This document shows positions 56,223-64,000 of a DNA stretch of 64,000 bases, in pieces. The notes under the pieces were generated by a model, which was not told the origin of the DNA, ran no database searches, and saw only the letters and a program-made list of their open reading frames with translations. This DNA comes from Alphaproteobacteria bacterium (GTDB taxonomy: Bacteria; Pseudomonadota; Alphaproteobacteria; DSM-16000; Inquilinaceae). Every line of letters begins with the position of its first letter. The stretch's first letter is position 1. A program made the position numbers and the translations under genes. The stretch spans positions 35,041 through 99,040 of the forward strand of contig JANQSN010000053.1 of NCBI GenBank assembly GCA_028284045.1, written 5' to 3'.

Positions 56223-57351
56223 GGCGTCCTCGGCGGGCGCCCGGCTGACCATCGACCTCGACGCCCTGACGCAGAACTACCGAAGCCTGGCGGACCGCGT
56301 CCGGCCGGCGCGGGCCGCCGCCGTGGTCAAGGCCGATGCCTACGGCTTAGGCATCGAGCATGTGGCGCCGGCGCTGGCGGCGGCGGGGGCGGAAACCTTC
56401 TTCGTCGCCCTGCCGGAGGAGGGTGTGCGCCTGCGCCGACTGTTGCCGGCGGCGGAAATTGCCATCTTCGCCGGTCTGTTCGGTGGGCTGGAGGCGGACT
56501 ACCGGGCGCATCGGCTGACCCCGGTGCTCAATCATGCGCAAGACATCGCGCGTTGGCAGGACGCAGCCCGCCGCGCCGATAGGCCCTTGCCGGCGATGCT
56601 GCATGTCGACAGCGGGATCACCCGGCTGGGGCTGGACGACGCCGCGGTCGCCCGGCTGGCGGCGGACTCGGCACGGCTGGACGGCATCGACGTCACCGCC
56701 GTTCTCAGCCATTTCGCCTGCGCCGACGAGGCCGGGCACCCGATGACGTCCGCGCAGGCCGAGCGGTTCGGCCGGTTGCGCCCGGGGCTGCCGGCGGCGC
56801 GCGCCAGCCTCGCCAACTCCGCCGGCATCTTCCGCGACCCGGCCTACCATCTCGACCTGGTGCGGCCGGGCATCGCCCTCTATGGCGGCAACCCGACGCC
56901 GGAGACGACCAATCCCATGCGCGCGGTCGTCTCCCTGACGGCCCGAATCCTGCAGGTTCGTCGCGTTGACAGCCCCCTGACCGTTGGATACGGTGCCACG
57001 CATCGCGTCCGCGAGCCGGGTAAAATCGCAACGATCGCAATTGGTTACGCCGACGGCTATCGGCGTTCGCTGGGGGGACGGGCGACCGTCCGGCTGGCCG
57101 GGCGGCGCTGCCCGGTGGTGGGACGGGTGTCCATGGATCTGACGACAATCGACGTAAGCGCGGTGGACGACCGCGATCTCCATCCCGGCGCCTGGGTCGA
57201 GGTGATGGGCCCGGAGGTCGATGCCGACGTCTTGGGCAGCGCCGCGGACACCATCAGCTACGAGATCCTGACCGGTCTTGCCCGGCGCATCGAGCGCGTC
57301 TCGGTCGGCGGGGGCGCGGTGGCGCCCGGCACCCGATCGCCCGGCGCATGA
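56212..57351 (+). CDS. alr: Alanine racemase
   Basis: A 379-residue PLP enzyme that makes D-alanine for peptidoglycan. The PLP lysine is in AAVVKADAYGLG; further motifs are HVDSGITRLGLD, LSHFACADE, and the C-terminal GRVSMDLTTIDV with the conserved Tyr in VGYGATHRV. No ATG fits, so TTG 56212 is proposed, overlapping dnaB by 11 bp, with GAGGA upstream. The start is therefore less sure than the function. It overlaps mlaE by 4 bp. Confidence 0.93.
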   Translation: MSREASSAGARLTIDLDALTQNYRSLADRVRPARAAAVVKADAYGLGIEHVAPALAAAGAETFFVALPEEGVRLRRLLPAAEIAIFAGLFGGLEADYRAHRLTPVLNHAQDIARWQDAARRADRPLPAMLHVDSGITRLGLDDAAVARLAADSARLDGIDVTAVLSHFACADEAGHPMTSAQAERFGRLRPGLPAARASLANSAGIFRDPAYHLDLVRPGIALYGGNPTPETTNPMRAVVSLTARILQVRRVDSPLTVGYGATHRVREPGKIATIAIGYADGYRRSLGGRATVRLAGRRCPVVGRVSMDLTTIDVSAVDDRDLHPGAWVEVMGPEVDADVLGSAADTISYEILTGLARRIERVSVGGGAVAPGTRSPGA

Positions 57352-58121
57352 ACCCGCTTCGTCGGATCGGGCGGGCCGCGCTGGCCTTCCTGAACGGTAC
57401 CGGGCATTTCGTGCTGTTCATGGCGCGGGCGGTCAGCCATTGCGTGCGCCCGCCCTTCTATCCGCGCCAGGTCATCCGCCAACTGATCGACATCGGCTAC
57501 TACTCGCTGCCGGTGGTCGGCCTGACCACGCTGTTCACCGGCATGGTGCTGGCGCTGCAGAGCTATTCCAGCTTCGCCGATGTCGGGGCGGAGACGGCGA
57601 TCGCCACCATCGTCGTCCTGGCGGTGACGCGCGAGCTGGCGCCGGTGCTGGCGGGGCTGATGGTCGCCGGGCGGATCGGCGCGTCGATGGCGGCGGAGAT
57701 CGGCACCATGCGGGTGACCGAGCAGATCGACGCCCTGACCACCCTGTCGACCAACCCGTTCAAGTATCTGGTGGTGCCGCGCATCGTTGCGGGCACGCTG
57801 ATGCTGCCCTGCCTGGTGCTGGTCGGCGACATCATCGGCATCTTCGGCGGCTTCCTGATCGGCGTGTACAAGCTGGGGTTCAACCCCGGCACGTTCATCG
57901 CCAGCTCGTGGGATGCGCTGGAGACCATCGGCGTCATCTCCGGCCTGGTGAAGGCGGCGGCCTTCGGCTTCACCATCGCGATCATGGGCTGCTATCACGG
58001 CTATCAGTCGCGCGGCGGGGCGCAGGGCGTGGGAGCCGCGACGACCAATGCCGTGGTGTCGGCCTCCATCCTGATCCTGGTGCTGAACTACGTGATCACG
58101 GAGCTGTTCTTCTCGCGATGA
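57348..58121 (+). CDS. mlaE: MlaE-family lipid transport permease
   Basis: A 257-residue integral membrane protein with about six hydrophobic segments and the MlaE signature VTRELAPVLAGLMVAGRIGA then SMAAEIGTMRVTEQIDAL. With the ATPase MlaF it moves phospholipids between membranes. ATGA overlaps with both alr and mlaF show one transcript. The usual mlaD partner is absent from this window. Confidence 0.93.
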   Translation: MNPLRRIGRAALAFLNGTGHFVLFMARAVSHCVRPPFYPRQVIRQLIDIGYYSLPVVGLTTLFTGMVLALQSYSSFADVGAETAIATIVVLAVTRELAPVLAGLMVAGRIGASMAAEIGTMRVTEQIDALTTLSTNPFKYLVVPRIVAGTLMLPCLVLVGDIIGIFGGFLIGVYKLGFNPGTFIASSWDALETIGVISGLVKAAAFGFTIAIMGCYHGYQSRGGAQGVGAATTNAVVSASILILVLNYVITELFFSR

Positions 58122-58921
58122 GCGCCGCCGCTGCAACCGATCCCGCCGGCCGGCCGGCGATGATCGCCCTGGAGGACGTCCACAAGGCGTTCGGGCCGAA
58201 GCGGGTGCTGAACGGCCTGGACCTCACCATCGGTCGCGGCGAGTCGGTCGTGGTGATCGGCGGGTCGGGCACCGGCAAATCGGTGATGATGAAGAACGTG
58301 CTGGGGTTGCTGGAGCCCGATCGCGGCCGCATCATGGTCGATGGGCGCGAGACCACGCATCTGCACGGCAACGAGCGGGTGCAACTGATGCAGCGCTTCG
58401 GCATGCTGTTCCAGGGGGCGGCCCTGTTCGACAGCCTGCCGGTCTGGCAGAACGTGGCCTTCGGCCTGATCCAGGGCCGCCATCTCGACCGGCCGGCGGC
58501 CAAGGCGATCGCGCTGGACAAGCTGGGGGCCGTCGGCCTCGGCGCGGAGGTCGGCGAGTTGTTCCCGTCGGAGCTGTCCGGCGGCATGCAAAAGCGCGTG
58601 GCGCTCGCCCGCGCTATCGCCACGGAGCCGGAGATCATCTTCTTCGACGAGCCGACCACCGGCCTCGATCCGATCATGGGCGACGTGATCAACGACCTGA
58701 TCGTCAAATGCGTGCGGGAGTTGGGCGCCACCGCCCTGTCGATCACCCACGACATGGCCAGTGCGCGCAAGATCGCCGACCGGATCGCCATGATCCATGA
58801 AGGGCGCATCATCTGGGCGGGACCGGTGGACCAGGTCGACGACAGCGGCAATCCCTTCGTCGACCAGTTCATCAACGGCCGCGCCGAAGGCCCGATCCGC
58901 ATGCAGGTGCGGTCGCTTTAG
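58118..58921 (+). CDS. mlaF: MlaF-type ABC transporter ATPase
   Basis: A 267-residue ABC ATPase: Walker A GGSGTGKSVM, Q-loop MLFQGAALFDSLPVWQNV, signature LSGGMQKRVALARAIA, Walker B EIIFFDEPTTGLDP and switch SITHDMASARKIADR. It powers the MlaE permease for phospholipid transport. ATG 58118 overlaps the mlaE stop. Confidence 0.95.
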   Translation: MSAAAATDPAGRPAMIALEDVHKAFGPKRVLNGLDLTIGRGESVVVIGGSGTGKSVMMKNVLGLLEPDRGRIMVDGRETTHLHGNERVQLMQRFGMLFQGAALFDSLPVWQNVAFGLIQGRHLDRPAAKAIALDKLGAVGLGAEVGELFPSELSGGMQKRVALARAIATEPEIIFFDEPTTGLDPIMGDVINDLIVKCVRELGATALSITHDMASARKIADRIAMIHEGRIIWAGPVDQVDDSGNPFVDQFINGRAEGPIRMQVRSL

Positions 58922-58944
58922 GCGCGCCCGGGGCGCCGATCGCC

Positions 58945-60351
58945 ATGGCCCGTCCCGCCCGCCGCTATGTCTGCCAAGTCTGCGGCACCGTGCATCCGCG
59001 TTGGACGGGCCGGTGTGACGGCTGCGGCGCCTGGAACACGGTGGTGGAGGAGTCGGGTGGCGGTGCGGCGCCGGGCGGGCCGCCCAGCGGCCTGGCGGGC
59101 GGCCGGGCGGTTGCCTTCGTCGGCCTCGACGGTATCGGTGTGGATGCGCCGCGGCGGCCCACCGGCATCGCCGAGCTGGACCGCGTGCTGGGCGGTGGCC
59201 TGGTGGACGGCTCGGCGGTTCTGTTGGGCGGCGATCCGGGCATCGGAAAGTCAACCTTGCTGTTGCAGGCCCTGGCGGCGATGGCGGCGACGCTGCCGGT
59301 CGCCTATGTCACCGGCGAGGAGGCGGTGGAGCAGGTGCGCCTGCGCGCCGCCCGGCTGGGTCTGGCGGACCGGCCGGTCGGCCTGGCCTCGGCGACCGGG
59401 GTGCGCGACCTGGTGGCGACGCTGGATGCGCCGGCCGCCCCACGCGTCGTGGTGATCGACAGCGTCCAGACCCTCTATGTCGACAGTCTGGAGAGCGCGC
59501 CGGGCACCGTCGCCCAGGTTCGCGCCTCCGCCGCCGAACTGATCCGCGTGGCCAAGCGGCGCGGCCAGGCGCTGATCCTGGTCGGGCACGTCACCAAGGA
59601 CGGGTCGATCGCCGGACCCCGGGTGCTGGAGCACATGGTCGACACCGTCCTGTCCTTCGAGGGCGAGCGGACCCACCAGTTCCGCATCCTGCGCGGCCTG
59701 AAGAACCGCTTCGGGCCGACCGATGAGATCGGCGTCTTTGAAATGAGCGCCGGCGGCCTGGTCGAGGTCACCAATCCCTCCGCCCTGTTCCTGGGCGAGC
59801 GCGACGGCGCGCCGGCCGGCGAGGACGCGCCGGGGGTTCCAGGGGCGGTGGTGTTCGCCGGGCTGGAGGGCAGCCGGCCGATCCTGGTGGAGATCCAGGC
59901 GCTGGTGGCGCCGTCCGTGCTGGGTACGCCGCGCCGCGCGGTGGTCGGCTGGGACGCCGGACGCCTGGCGATGATCCTGGCGGTGCTGGAGGCGCGCTGC
60001 GGCGTCGTCTTCGCTGCCAACGACGTCTACCTCAACGTCGCCGGCGGCTTGAGAATCGGCGAGGCGGCGGCCGATCTGGCCGTCGCCGCGGCGCTGGTCT
60101 CCGCGCTGACCGGGCGCGCGCTGCCGGCCGCCACGGTGGTCTTCGGCGAGGTTGGGCTGACCGGCGAGGTCCGCTCCGTCGCGCGCCCGGATCTCAGGAC
60201 CCGGGAGGCGCTGAAGCTCGGTTTCTCCCGGGTGGTGCGGCCGGCGGCGCGCGGTGGGGAGGAGCCGGCGGCGGTGCACGATGGCGAGATGCGCGGCCTC
60301 ACCCGGCTCGGCGAACTGGTCGCGCTGTTCGCGCCGGATGACGCGCCTTGA
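58945..60351 (+). CDS. radA: DNA repair protein RadA
   Basis: A 468-residue protein with a C4 zinc finger (CQVCG and CDGCG near the N-terminus), a RecA-like ATPase (Walker A GGDPGIGKSTLLLQ), the KNRFGPTDEIGVFEM RadA motif and a C-terminal Lon-protease-like domain (NVAGGLRIGEAAADLAVAAA). It processes branched recombination intermediates. It lies 24 bp after mlaF. Confidence 0.97.
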   Translation: MARPARRYVCQVCGTVHPRWTGRCDGCGAWNTVVEESGGGAAPGGPPSGLAGGRAVAFVGLDGIGVDAPRRPTGIAELDRVLGGGLVDGSAVLLGGDPGIGKSTLLLQALAAMAATLPVAYVTGEEAVEQVRLRAARLGLADRPVGLASATGVRDLVATLDAPAAPRVVVIDSVQTLYVDSLESAPGTVAQVRASAAELIRVAKRRGQALILVGHVTKDGSIAGPRVLEHMVDTVLSFEGERTHQFRILRGLKNRFGPTDEIGVFEMSAGGLVEVTNPSALFLGERDGAPAGEDAPGVPGAVVFAGLEGSRPILVEIQALVAPSVLGTPRRAVVGWDAGRLAMILAVLEARCGVVFAANDVYLNVAGGLRIGEAAADLAVAAALVSALTGRALPAATVVFGEVGLTGEVRSVARPDLRTREALKLGFSRVVRPAARGGEEPAAVHDGEMRGLTRLGELVALFAPDDAP

Positions 60352-60499
60352 CGGCGCCCGGAGCCGGTCGCTAAGCCATCCGCGACGAGTCCACCGGGAC
60401 CAGACGGCGCACGGTCCGCTACGCGACCGGTCATCGGCGCCTCAGGGGGACTGAGGAATCGTCCCGGAGGACGCGCATCGTGGGCAGGAGCACCAAGGC

Positions 60500-61156
60500 T
60501 TGAACCCCGCCGACATCGCGGTCATCGCAATCCTCGTCGTCTCCGCCGTTCTGGCGCTGTTTCGCGGGTTCGTGCGCGAGGTGCTGGCCATCGCAGGCTG
60601 GATCGCCGCGGCCTGGCTGTCGGTTGTGCTGTTCGCCCGGGTGCAGCCCTTCGCCCGCGAGCACATCCCCAACGAGCTGATCGCCGATGTCGCCGCCGGG
60701 GCGGTGATGTTCGTTGGCTTCCTGGTGTTGTTTTCCGTGCTGGGCAACCTGATCGCCCGGCTGATCCAGGGCAGCGCGCTCAGCGCCATCGACCGGTCGC
60801 TGGGCTTCGTCTTCGGGCTGCTGCGCGGCGCTGTGCTGGTGTCGCTGATCTTCCTGGTGCTGGTCTGGCTCTACCCGGCCGACCAAGAACCGTCCTGGAT
60901 GAACGAGGCGCGCAGTCGGCCCTGGGTAGAGCGCGGGGCGCTCGCGCTCTACGCGCTGATACCGGAGGCGGCCTTGGCGGAGGTGGTACAGCCGGTGCGC
61001 GAGGGCATTCGCGAACGGCTGCAGGGCGGGGTGGTGCCGGCGCTGGAGGACCTTTCGCGTCCGCAGCCGGCCGCACCCGACGGCGCCGAGCCCGGCGGCC
61101 CGGCGACCGGGGATCTGGAGCGGCTGATCGAATCGACCGGCGAGGATCGCCAGTAG
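60500..61156 (+). CDS. cvpA: CvpA family membrane protein
   Basis: A 218-residue protein with four hydrophobic segments in the first 120 residues (NPADIAVIAILVVSAVLALF, REVLAIAGWIAAAWLSVVLF and following), and a C-terminal soluble tail. The start is a TTG at 60500, with GGAGCACCAAGG upstream. CvpA is needed for colicin V production in E. coli and often sits just before purF, as here. Confidence 0.9.
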   Translation: MNPADIAVIAILVVSAVLALFRGFVREVLAIAGWIAAAWLSVVLFARVQPFAREHIPNELIADVAAGAVMFVGFLVLFSVLGNLIARLIQGSALSAIDRSLGFVFGLLRGAVLVSLIFLVLVWLYPADQEPSWMNEARSRPWVERGALALYALIPEAALAEVVQPVREGIRERLQGGVVPALEDLSRPQPAAPDGAEPGGPATGDLERLIESTGEDRQ

Positions 61157-61343
61157 GCGCCGCGGTGGCGCCACTTGGGCGAGGGCGGGTCGCCGCACCC
61201 GGCCTGCCGTTGCGGCGAAACGGATGGCGGCACGCGGTGCGCCTGAGGTAGGGTGGCGGCATTGCCGACACGTGGAACCGGGGGCCTCGGCGGGTGATCA
61301 CGATCCGCGGGCGGACCCCGCATCGTCTGGGACTTTGACGCGA

Positions 61344-62858
61344 ATGGCGATCAGGGCGCGCCACCCGACCCCGGTGGATCCGCCGGACAAGTTCCACGAG
61401 GAATGCGGTGTCTTCGGCATCTGGGGGCATCCCGAAGCCGCGGCGCTGACCGCGCTCGGCCTGCATGCGCTGCAGCACCGCGGGCAGGAGGCCTGCGGCA
61501 TCGTCAGCTTCGACCGCGGGCAGTTCCACGCCCATCGCGGCCTCGGCCATGTCGGCGACAACTTCAGCGCGGAACCGGTCATCGGTGCGTTGCGCGGCCA
61601 TGCGGCCATCGGCCACAACCGTTACGCCACCACCGGCGGGACGATGATGCGCAACGTCCAGCCGCTGTTCGCCGATTTCGACTTCGGCGGCTTCGCGGTG
61701 TGCCACAACGGCAATCTCACCAACGCCTATCAGCTCCGCCGCCAGCTCGTGCGCCGCGGGGCGATCTTCCAGTCGACGACGGACACGGAAGTCTTCGTCC
61801 ACCTGATGGCGGTCAGCCGCGGCGGCGACGTGCTGGACCGGCTGGTGGAGGCGATGCGCCAGGTGGAGGGGGCCTATACCCTGGTGGCGCTGGCCGACGA
61901 TTGCGTGATCGGCGTGCGCGATCCCTTGGGCGTGCGGCCCTTGGTGCTGGGGCATCTCACCGGGCCGGACGGGGCGGTCTATCCCGTGCTGGCGTCGGAG
62001 ACCTGCGCGCTGGACATCATCGATGCGCGCTACGAGCGCGACGTCGATCCCGGCGAGATGGTGGTGCTGAACCGCGCCGGCGTCACCAGCTACCGGCCTT
62101 TCGCGGCGCGGCCGTCGCGCTTCTGCATCTTCGAATATGTCTACTTCGCGCGGCCCGACAGCACGCTGGAAGGTCGCTCGGTCTACCAGGCGCGCCAGCG
62201 CATCGGCCAGGAGCTGGCGCGCGAGTCGCCGGCGGCGGCCGACATCGTCGTGCCGGTGCCCGACAGCGGCGTGCCGGCGGCCATCGGCTTCGCCCAGGAG
62301 AGCGGATTGCCCTTCGAGCTGGGCATCATCCGCAACCACTATGTCGGGCGCACCTTCATCGAGCCGACCGATCAGATCCGCCATCTCGGCGTGCGGCTGA
62401 AGCACAGCGCCAACGGCGCGATGCTGGCCGGCCGGCGGGTCGTCCTGGTGGACGACAGCATCGTGCGCGGCACCACCTCGCGAAAGATCGTCCAGATGGT
62501 CCGCCAGGCCGGCGCGCGCGAGGTGCATATGCGGGTCTCCAGCCCGCCGACCGCCAACCCCTGCTTCTACGGGATCGACACGCCCCAGCAGGCGGAGCTG
62601 TTGGCCCACAACGCCACGGTGGCGGAGATGGCCGAGCGTATCGGCGCCGACAGCCTCGGCTTCGTCAGCATCGACGGGCTCTACCGCGCGATGGGGGAGA
62701 GCGGGCGGCGCAACGCCCTGCCGCAGTTCTGCGACGCCTGCTTCACCGGCGACTATCCGACGGAGTTGTCGGACCGCGACGACAGCGTCCGCCAGCCGGA
62801 GCTGTCCTTCCTGGCGGAGCGCACGCAGGACGGCCGTCGGCGCCAGCGGGCCGGCTGA
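61344..62858 (+). CDS. purF: Amidophosphoribosyltransferase PurF
   Basis: A 504-residue enzyme starting at ATG 61344. After a short propeptide the catalytic Cys21 follows HEE in DKFHEECGVFGIWGH. Glutaminase motifs (LQHRGQEACGI, GHNRYATTGG) and the PRPP-binding loop VVLVDDSIVRGTTSRKIV are intact. It makes 5-phosphoribosylamine, the first step of purine synthesis. Follows cvpA as in many proteobacteria. Confidence 0.97.
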   Translation: MAIRARHPTPVDPPDKFHEECGVFGIWGHPEAAALTALGLHALQHRGQEACGIVSFDRGQFHAHRGLGHVGDNFSAEPVIGALRGHAAIGHNRYATTGGTMMRNVQPLFADFDFGGFAVCHNGNLTNAYQLRRQLVRRGAIFQSTTDTEVFVHLMAVSRGGDVLDRLVEAMRQVEGAYTLVALADDCVIGVRDPLGVRPLVLGHLTGPDGAVYPVLASETCALDIIDARYERDVDPGEMVVLNRAGVTSYRPFAARPSRFCIFEYVYFARPDSTLEGRSVYQARQRIGQELARESPAAADIVVPVPDSGVPAAIGFAQESGLPFELGIIRNHYVGRTFIEPTDQIRHLGVRLKHSANGAMLAGRRVVLVDDSIVRGTTSRKIVQMVRQAGAREVHMRVSSPPTANPCFYGIDTPQQAELLAHNATVAEMAERIGADSLGFVSIDGLYRAMGESGRRNALPQFCDACFTGDYPTELSDRDDSVRQPELSFLAERTQDGRRRQRAG

Positions 62859-62902
62859 CCCACGGCTCAAGCAGCCCAAACGGCCGGGAGCAAGCGCAGA
62901 CG

Positions 62903-63673
62903 ATGACGGATCAGGTTGGCGCGCCGCCGACCGTCGAGGGCGGACCGGCGGAGCGCGTGGTGGTGGTGACCGGCGCGTCGCGCGGGTTGGGGCGGGCCGT
63001 GGCCCTGGCGCTCGCCGGACCGTCGGTGCATCTCGTGTTGGTCGCCCGCACCGTCGGCGGCCTGGAGGAGGTCGACGACGCCGTGCGCGCCGCCGGTGGC
63101 CAGGCGACCCTGGTGCCGGCCGATCTCACCGACGAGGCGGCGGTGGCCAGGCTGGGGCCGGCGCTGGGCGAGCGGTTCGGCCGGGTGGATGGCCTGGTCG
63201 GCGCGGCGGCGATGCTGGGGACACTGGGACCGGTGGCGCACAGCGATCCGGCCCTGTGGCGGCAGGTCATCGACACCAATCTGATCGCCGCGCAACGCCT
63301 GATCGCCAGCCTCGATCCCGCCTTGCGGGCAAGCCCGGCCGGCCGGGTCGCCTTCGTCACCTGTGCGGCGGGGCAGGAGGCGACCGCCTATTGGAACGCC
63401 TATGCCGTCGCCAAGGCGGGGCTGGAGATGCTGGTGCGCCTCTATGCGGCGGAGATGGCGCGAACGCAGGTCCGCGTGAACCTCTACGATCCAGGTCCGA
63501 TGGCGACGGCGCTCCGCGCCCAGGCATTTCCGGGAGAGGATCCGGCCGGCGTGGCCGACCCGTCCGCGGCGGCCGAGGCGCTGGCGCGCCTGGTCGGGGC
63601 CGATTGGCCGACCAGCGGGCGGCGTCTGACGGCGTCGACGCTCGCCGACGCTGCGGGCGCGCCGGTGCACTGA
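62903..63673 (+). CDS. Short-chain dehydrogenase/reductase
   Basis: A 256-residue Rossmann enzyme with the cofactor motif TGASRGLGRAVALAL near residue 23 and YAVAK as Tyr-Lys pair. The serine usually 13 residues before Tyr seems to be replaced (AFVTCAAGQEATAYWNAYA), so the catalytic triad may be altered. The substrate is unknown. It lies 44 bp after purF, a common neighbour in alphaproteobacteria. Confidence 0.9.
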   Translation: MTDQVGAPPTVEGGPAERVVVVTGASRGLGRAVALALAGPSVHLVLVARTVGGLEEVDDAVRAAGGQATLVPADLTDEAAVARLGPALGERFGRVDGLVGAAAMLGTLGPVAHSDPALWRQVIDTNLIAAQRLIASLDPALRASPAGRVAFVTCAAGQEATAYWNAYAVAKAGLEMLVRLYAAEMARTQVRVNLYDPGPMATALRAQAFPGEDPAGVADPSAAAEALARLVGADWPTSGRRLTASTLADAAGAPVH

Positions 63674-63939
63674 TCCGCGTGCGCACGGACGCGGGCGCTC
63701 AAGAGATCCGTCAAGAAAGCGCTGGACAGGGCGCGGCCCGGCGCCTATGTATCACCCCGGTCGTCGCAGTCGTGGCAACGCAAGCCCGCCTCGCAGCGGT
63801 GCAGCTTGCCGGGTTCGGCGGCTTTCGCTATCCTACCAGACCGCTTTTCTGCCCCTCGCCACGCGCAGGGGTCGGTGGCGGTTTGTCGCGCGGCTTCGGC
63901 CGGTCGCGGGATATTGGACAATTGAATAGGTGAGAAGGG

Positions 63940-64000
63940 ATGCGCGGGCGGTTGGCGTTTGCGTGGTGTTTTGTTGGGTTTGGGGCTTTGGCTGGTGACG
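63940..64000 (+). CDS. Possible exported protein, cut by right window edge
   Basis: From ATG 63940 the frame runs off the window encoding MRGRLAFAWCFVGFGALAGD, a short basic start plus hydrophobic stretch of signal-peptide type. GAGAAGGG abuts the ATG, which is closer than a usual ribosome binding site. Only 20 codons are visible, so identity is unknown. Confidence 0.3.
   Translation, partial: MRGRLAFAWCFVGFGALAGD

Noticed and set aside
56347..57183. Large minus-strand open frames opposite alr and other GC-rich genes
   Set aside because: High GC suppresses stop codons on the opposite strand; the plus-strand genes have clear families and the antisense products do not.

Overview
The window joins two very different stretches of DNA. 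From about 25.7 kb to the right edge it is GC-rich chromosomal sequence of an alphaproteobacterium, most likely of the Rhodospirillales type. The evidence is the gene orders fabD-fabG-acpP-fabF-mltG and rpsF-rpsR-rplI-dnaB-alr-mlaE-mlaF-radA-cvpA-purF, an E. coli-type class II aldolase, a CheZ gene and several C-terminally extended ribosomal proteins. No tRNA, rRNA or CRISPR array was seen.

Positions 1 to about 25.3 kb are accessory DNA that looks like an integrated mobilisable element or former plasmid whose left end lies outside the window. It carries a ParB-like protein (cut by the left edge), small plasmid-type hypotheticals, an XRE regulator translationally coupled to a DUF2156-like acyltransferase, the antirestriction protein ArdC with a hairpin-rich leader, a VbhA/Fic antitoxin-toxin pair, a serine recombinase, and a MobC/relaxase pair. 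Between these are immunity-type modules: (a) a Gabija-like OLD nuclease plus UvrD helicase pair (5.9-10.2 kb), longer than classical GajA/GajB; (b) an operon of an HExxH zincin and a DUF3800 RNase H-like protein (10.5-12.3 kb); (c) a P-loop ATPase followed by a 1028-residue STAND/NB-ARC-TPR protein (17.1-21.6 kb), the best candidate for an undescribed defence system; and (d) an AT-rich Sll1717-like P-loop ATPase (23.8-25.3 kb) beside the presumed right boundary.

From 25.3 to 26.0 kb is an AT-rich junction with no credible gene and a 7-copy hexanucleotide repeat. Then come a two-gene DNA alkylation repair operon (ogt plus an AlkX/YcaQ-like glycosylase), an AT-rich secreted serine protease that looks foreign, an ECF sigma factor with a zinc-binding anti-sigma-like partner, a GH15 glycosidase followed by an aquaporin pseudogene, a glycine-rich autotransporter, a GMC oxidoreductase, fructose-bisphosphate aldolase, infA and a two-domain polyphosphate:AMP phosphotransferase.

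From 41 to 48.7 kb are OsmC, an ornithine cyclodeaminase-family protein, a secreted unknown, a CBS protein, a GST, the murein enzymes MltA and MltG, CheZ and a TusA-like protein. The minus-strand fatty-acid cluster fabD-fabG-acpP-fabF is read away from the plus-strand S6-S18-L9-DnaB cluster. Alr, the Mla-type lipid transporter pair, RadA, CvpA, PurF and a short-chain dehydrogenase follow. The first codons of a possible exported protein run off the right edge.
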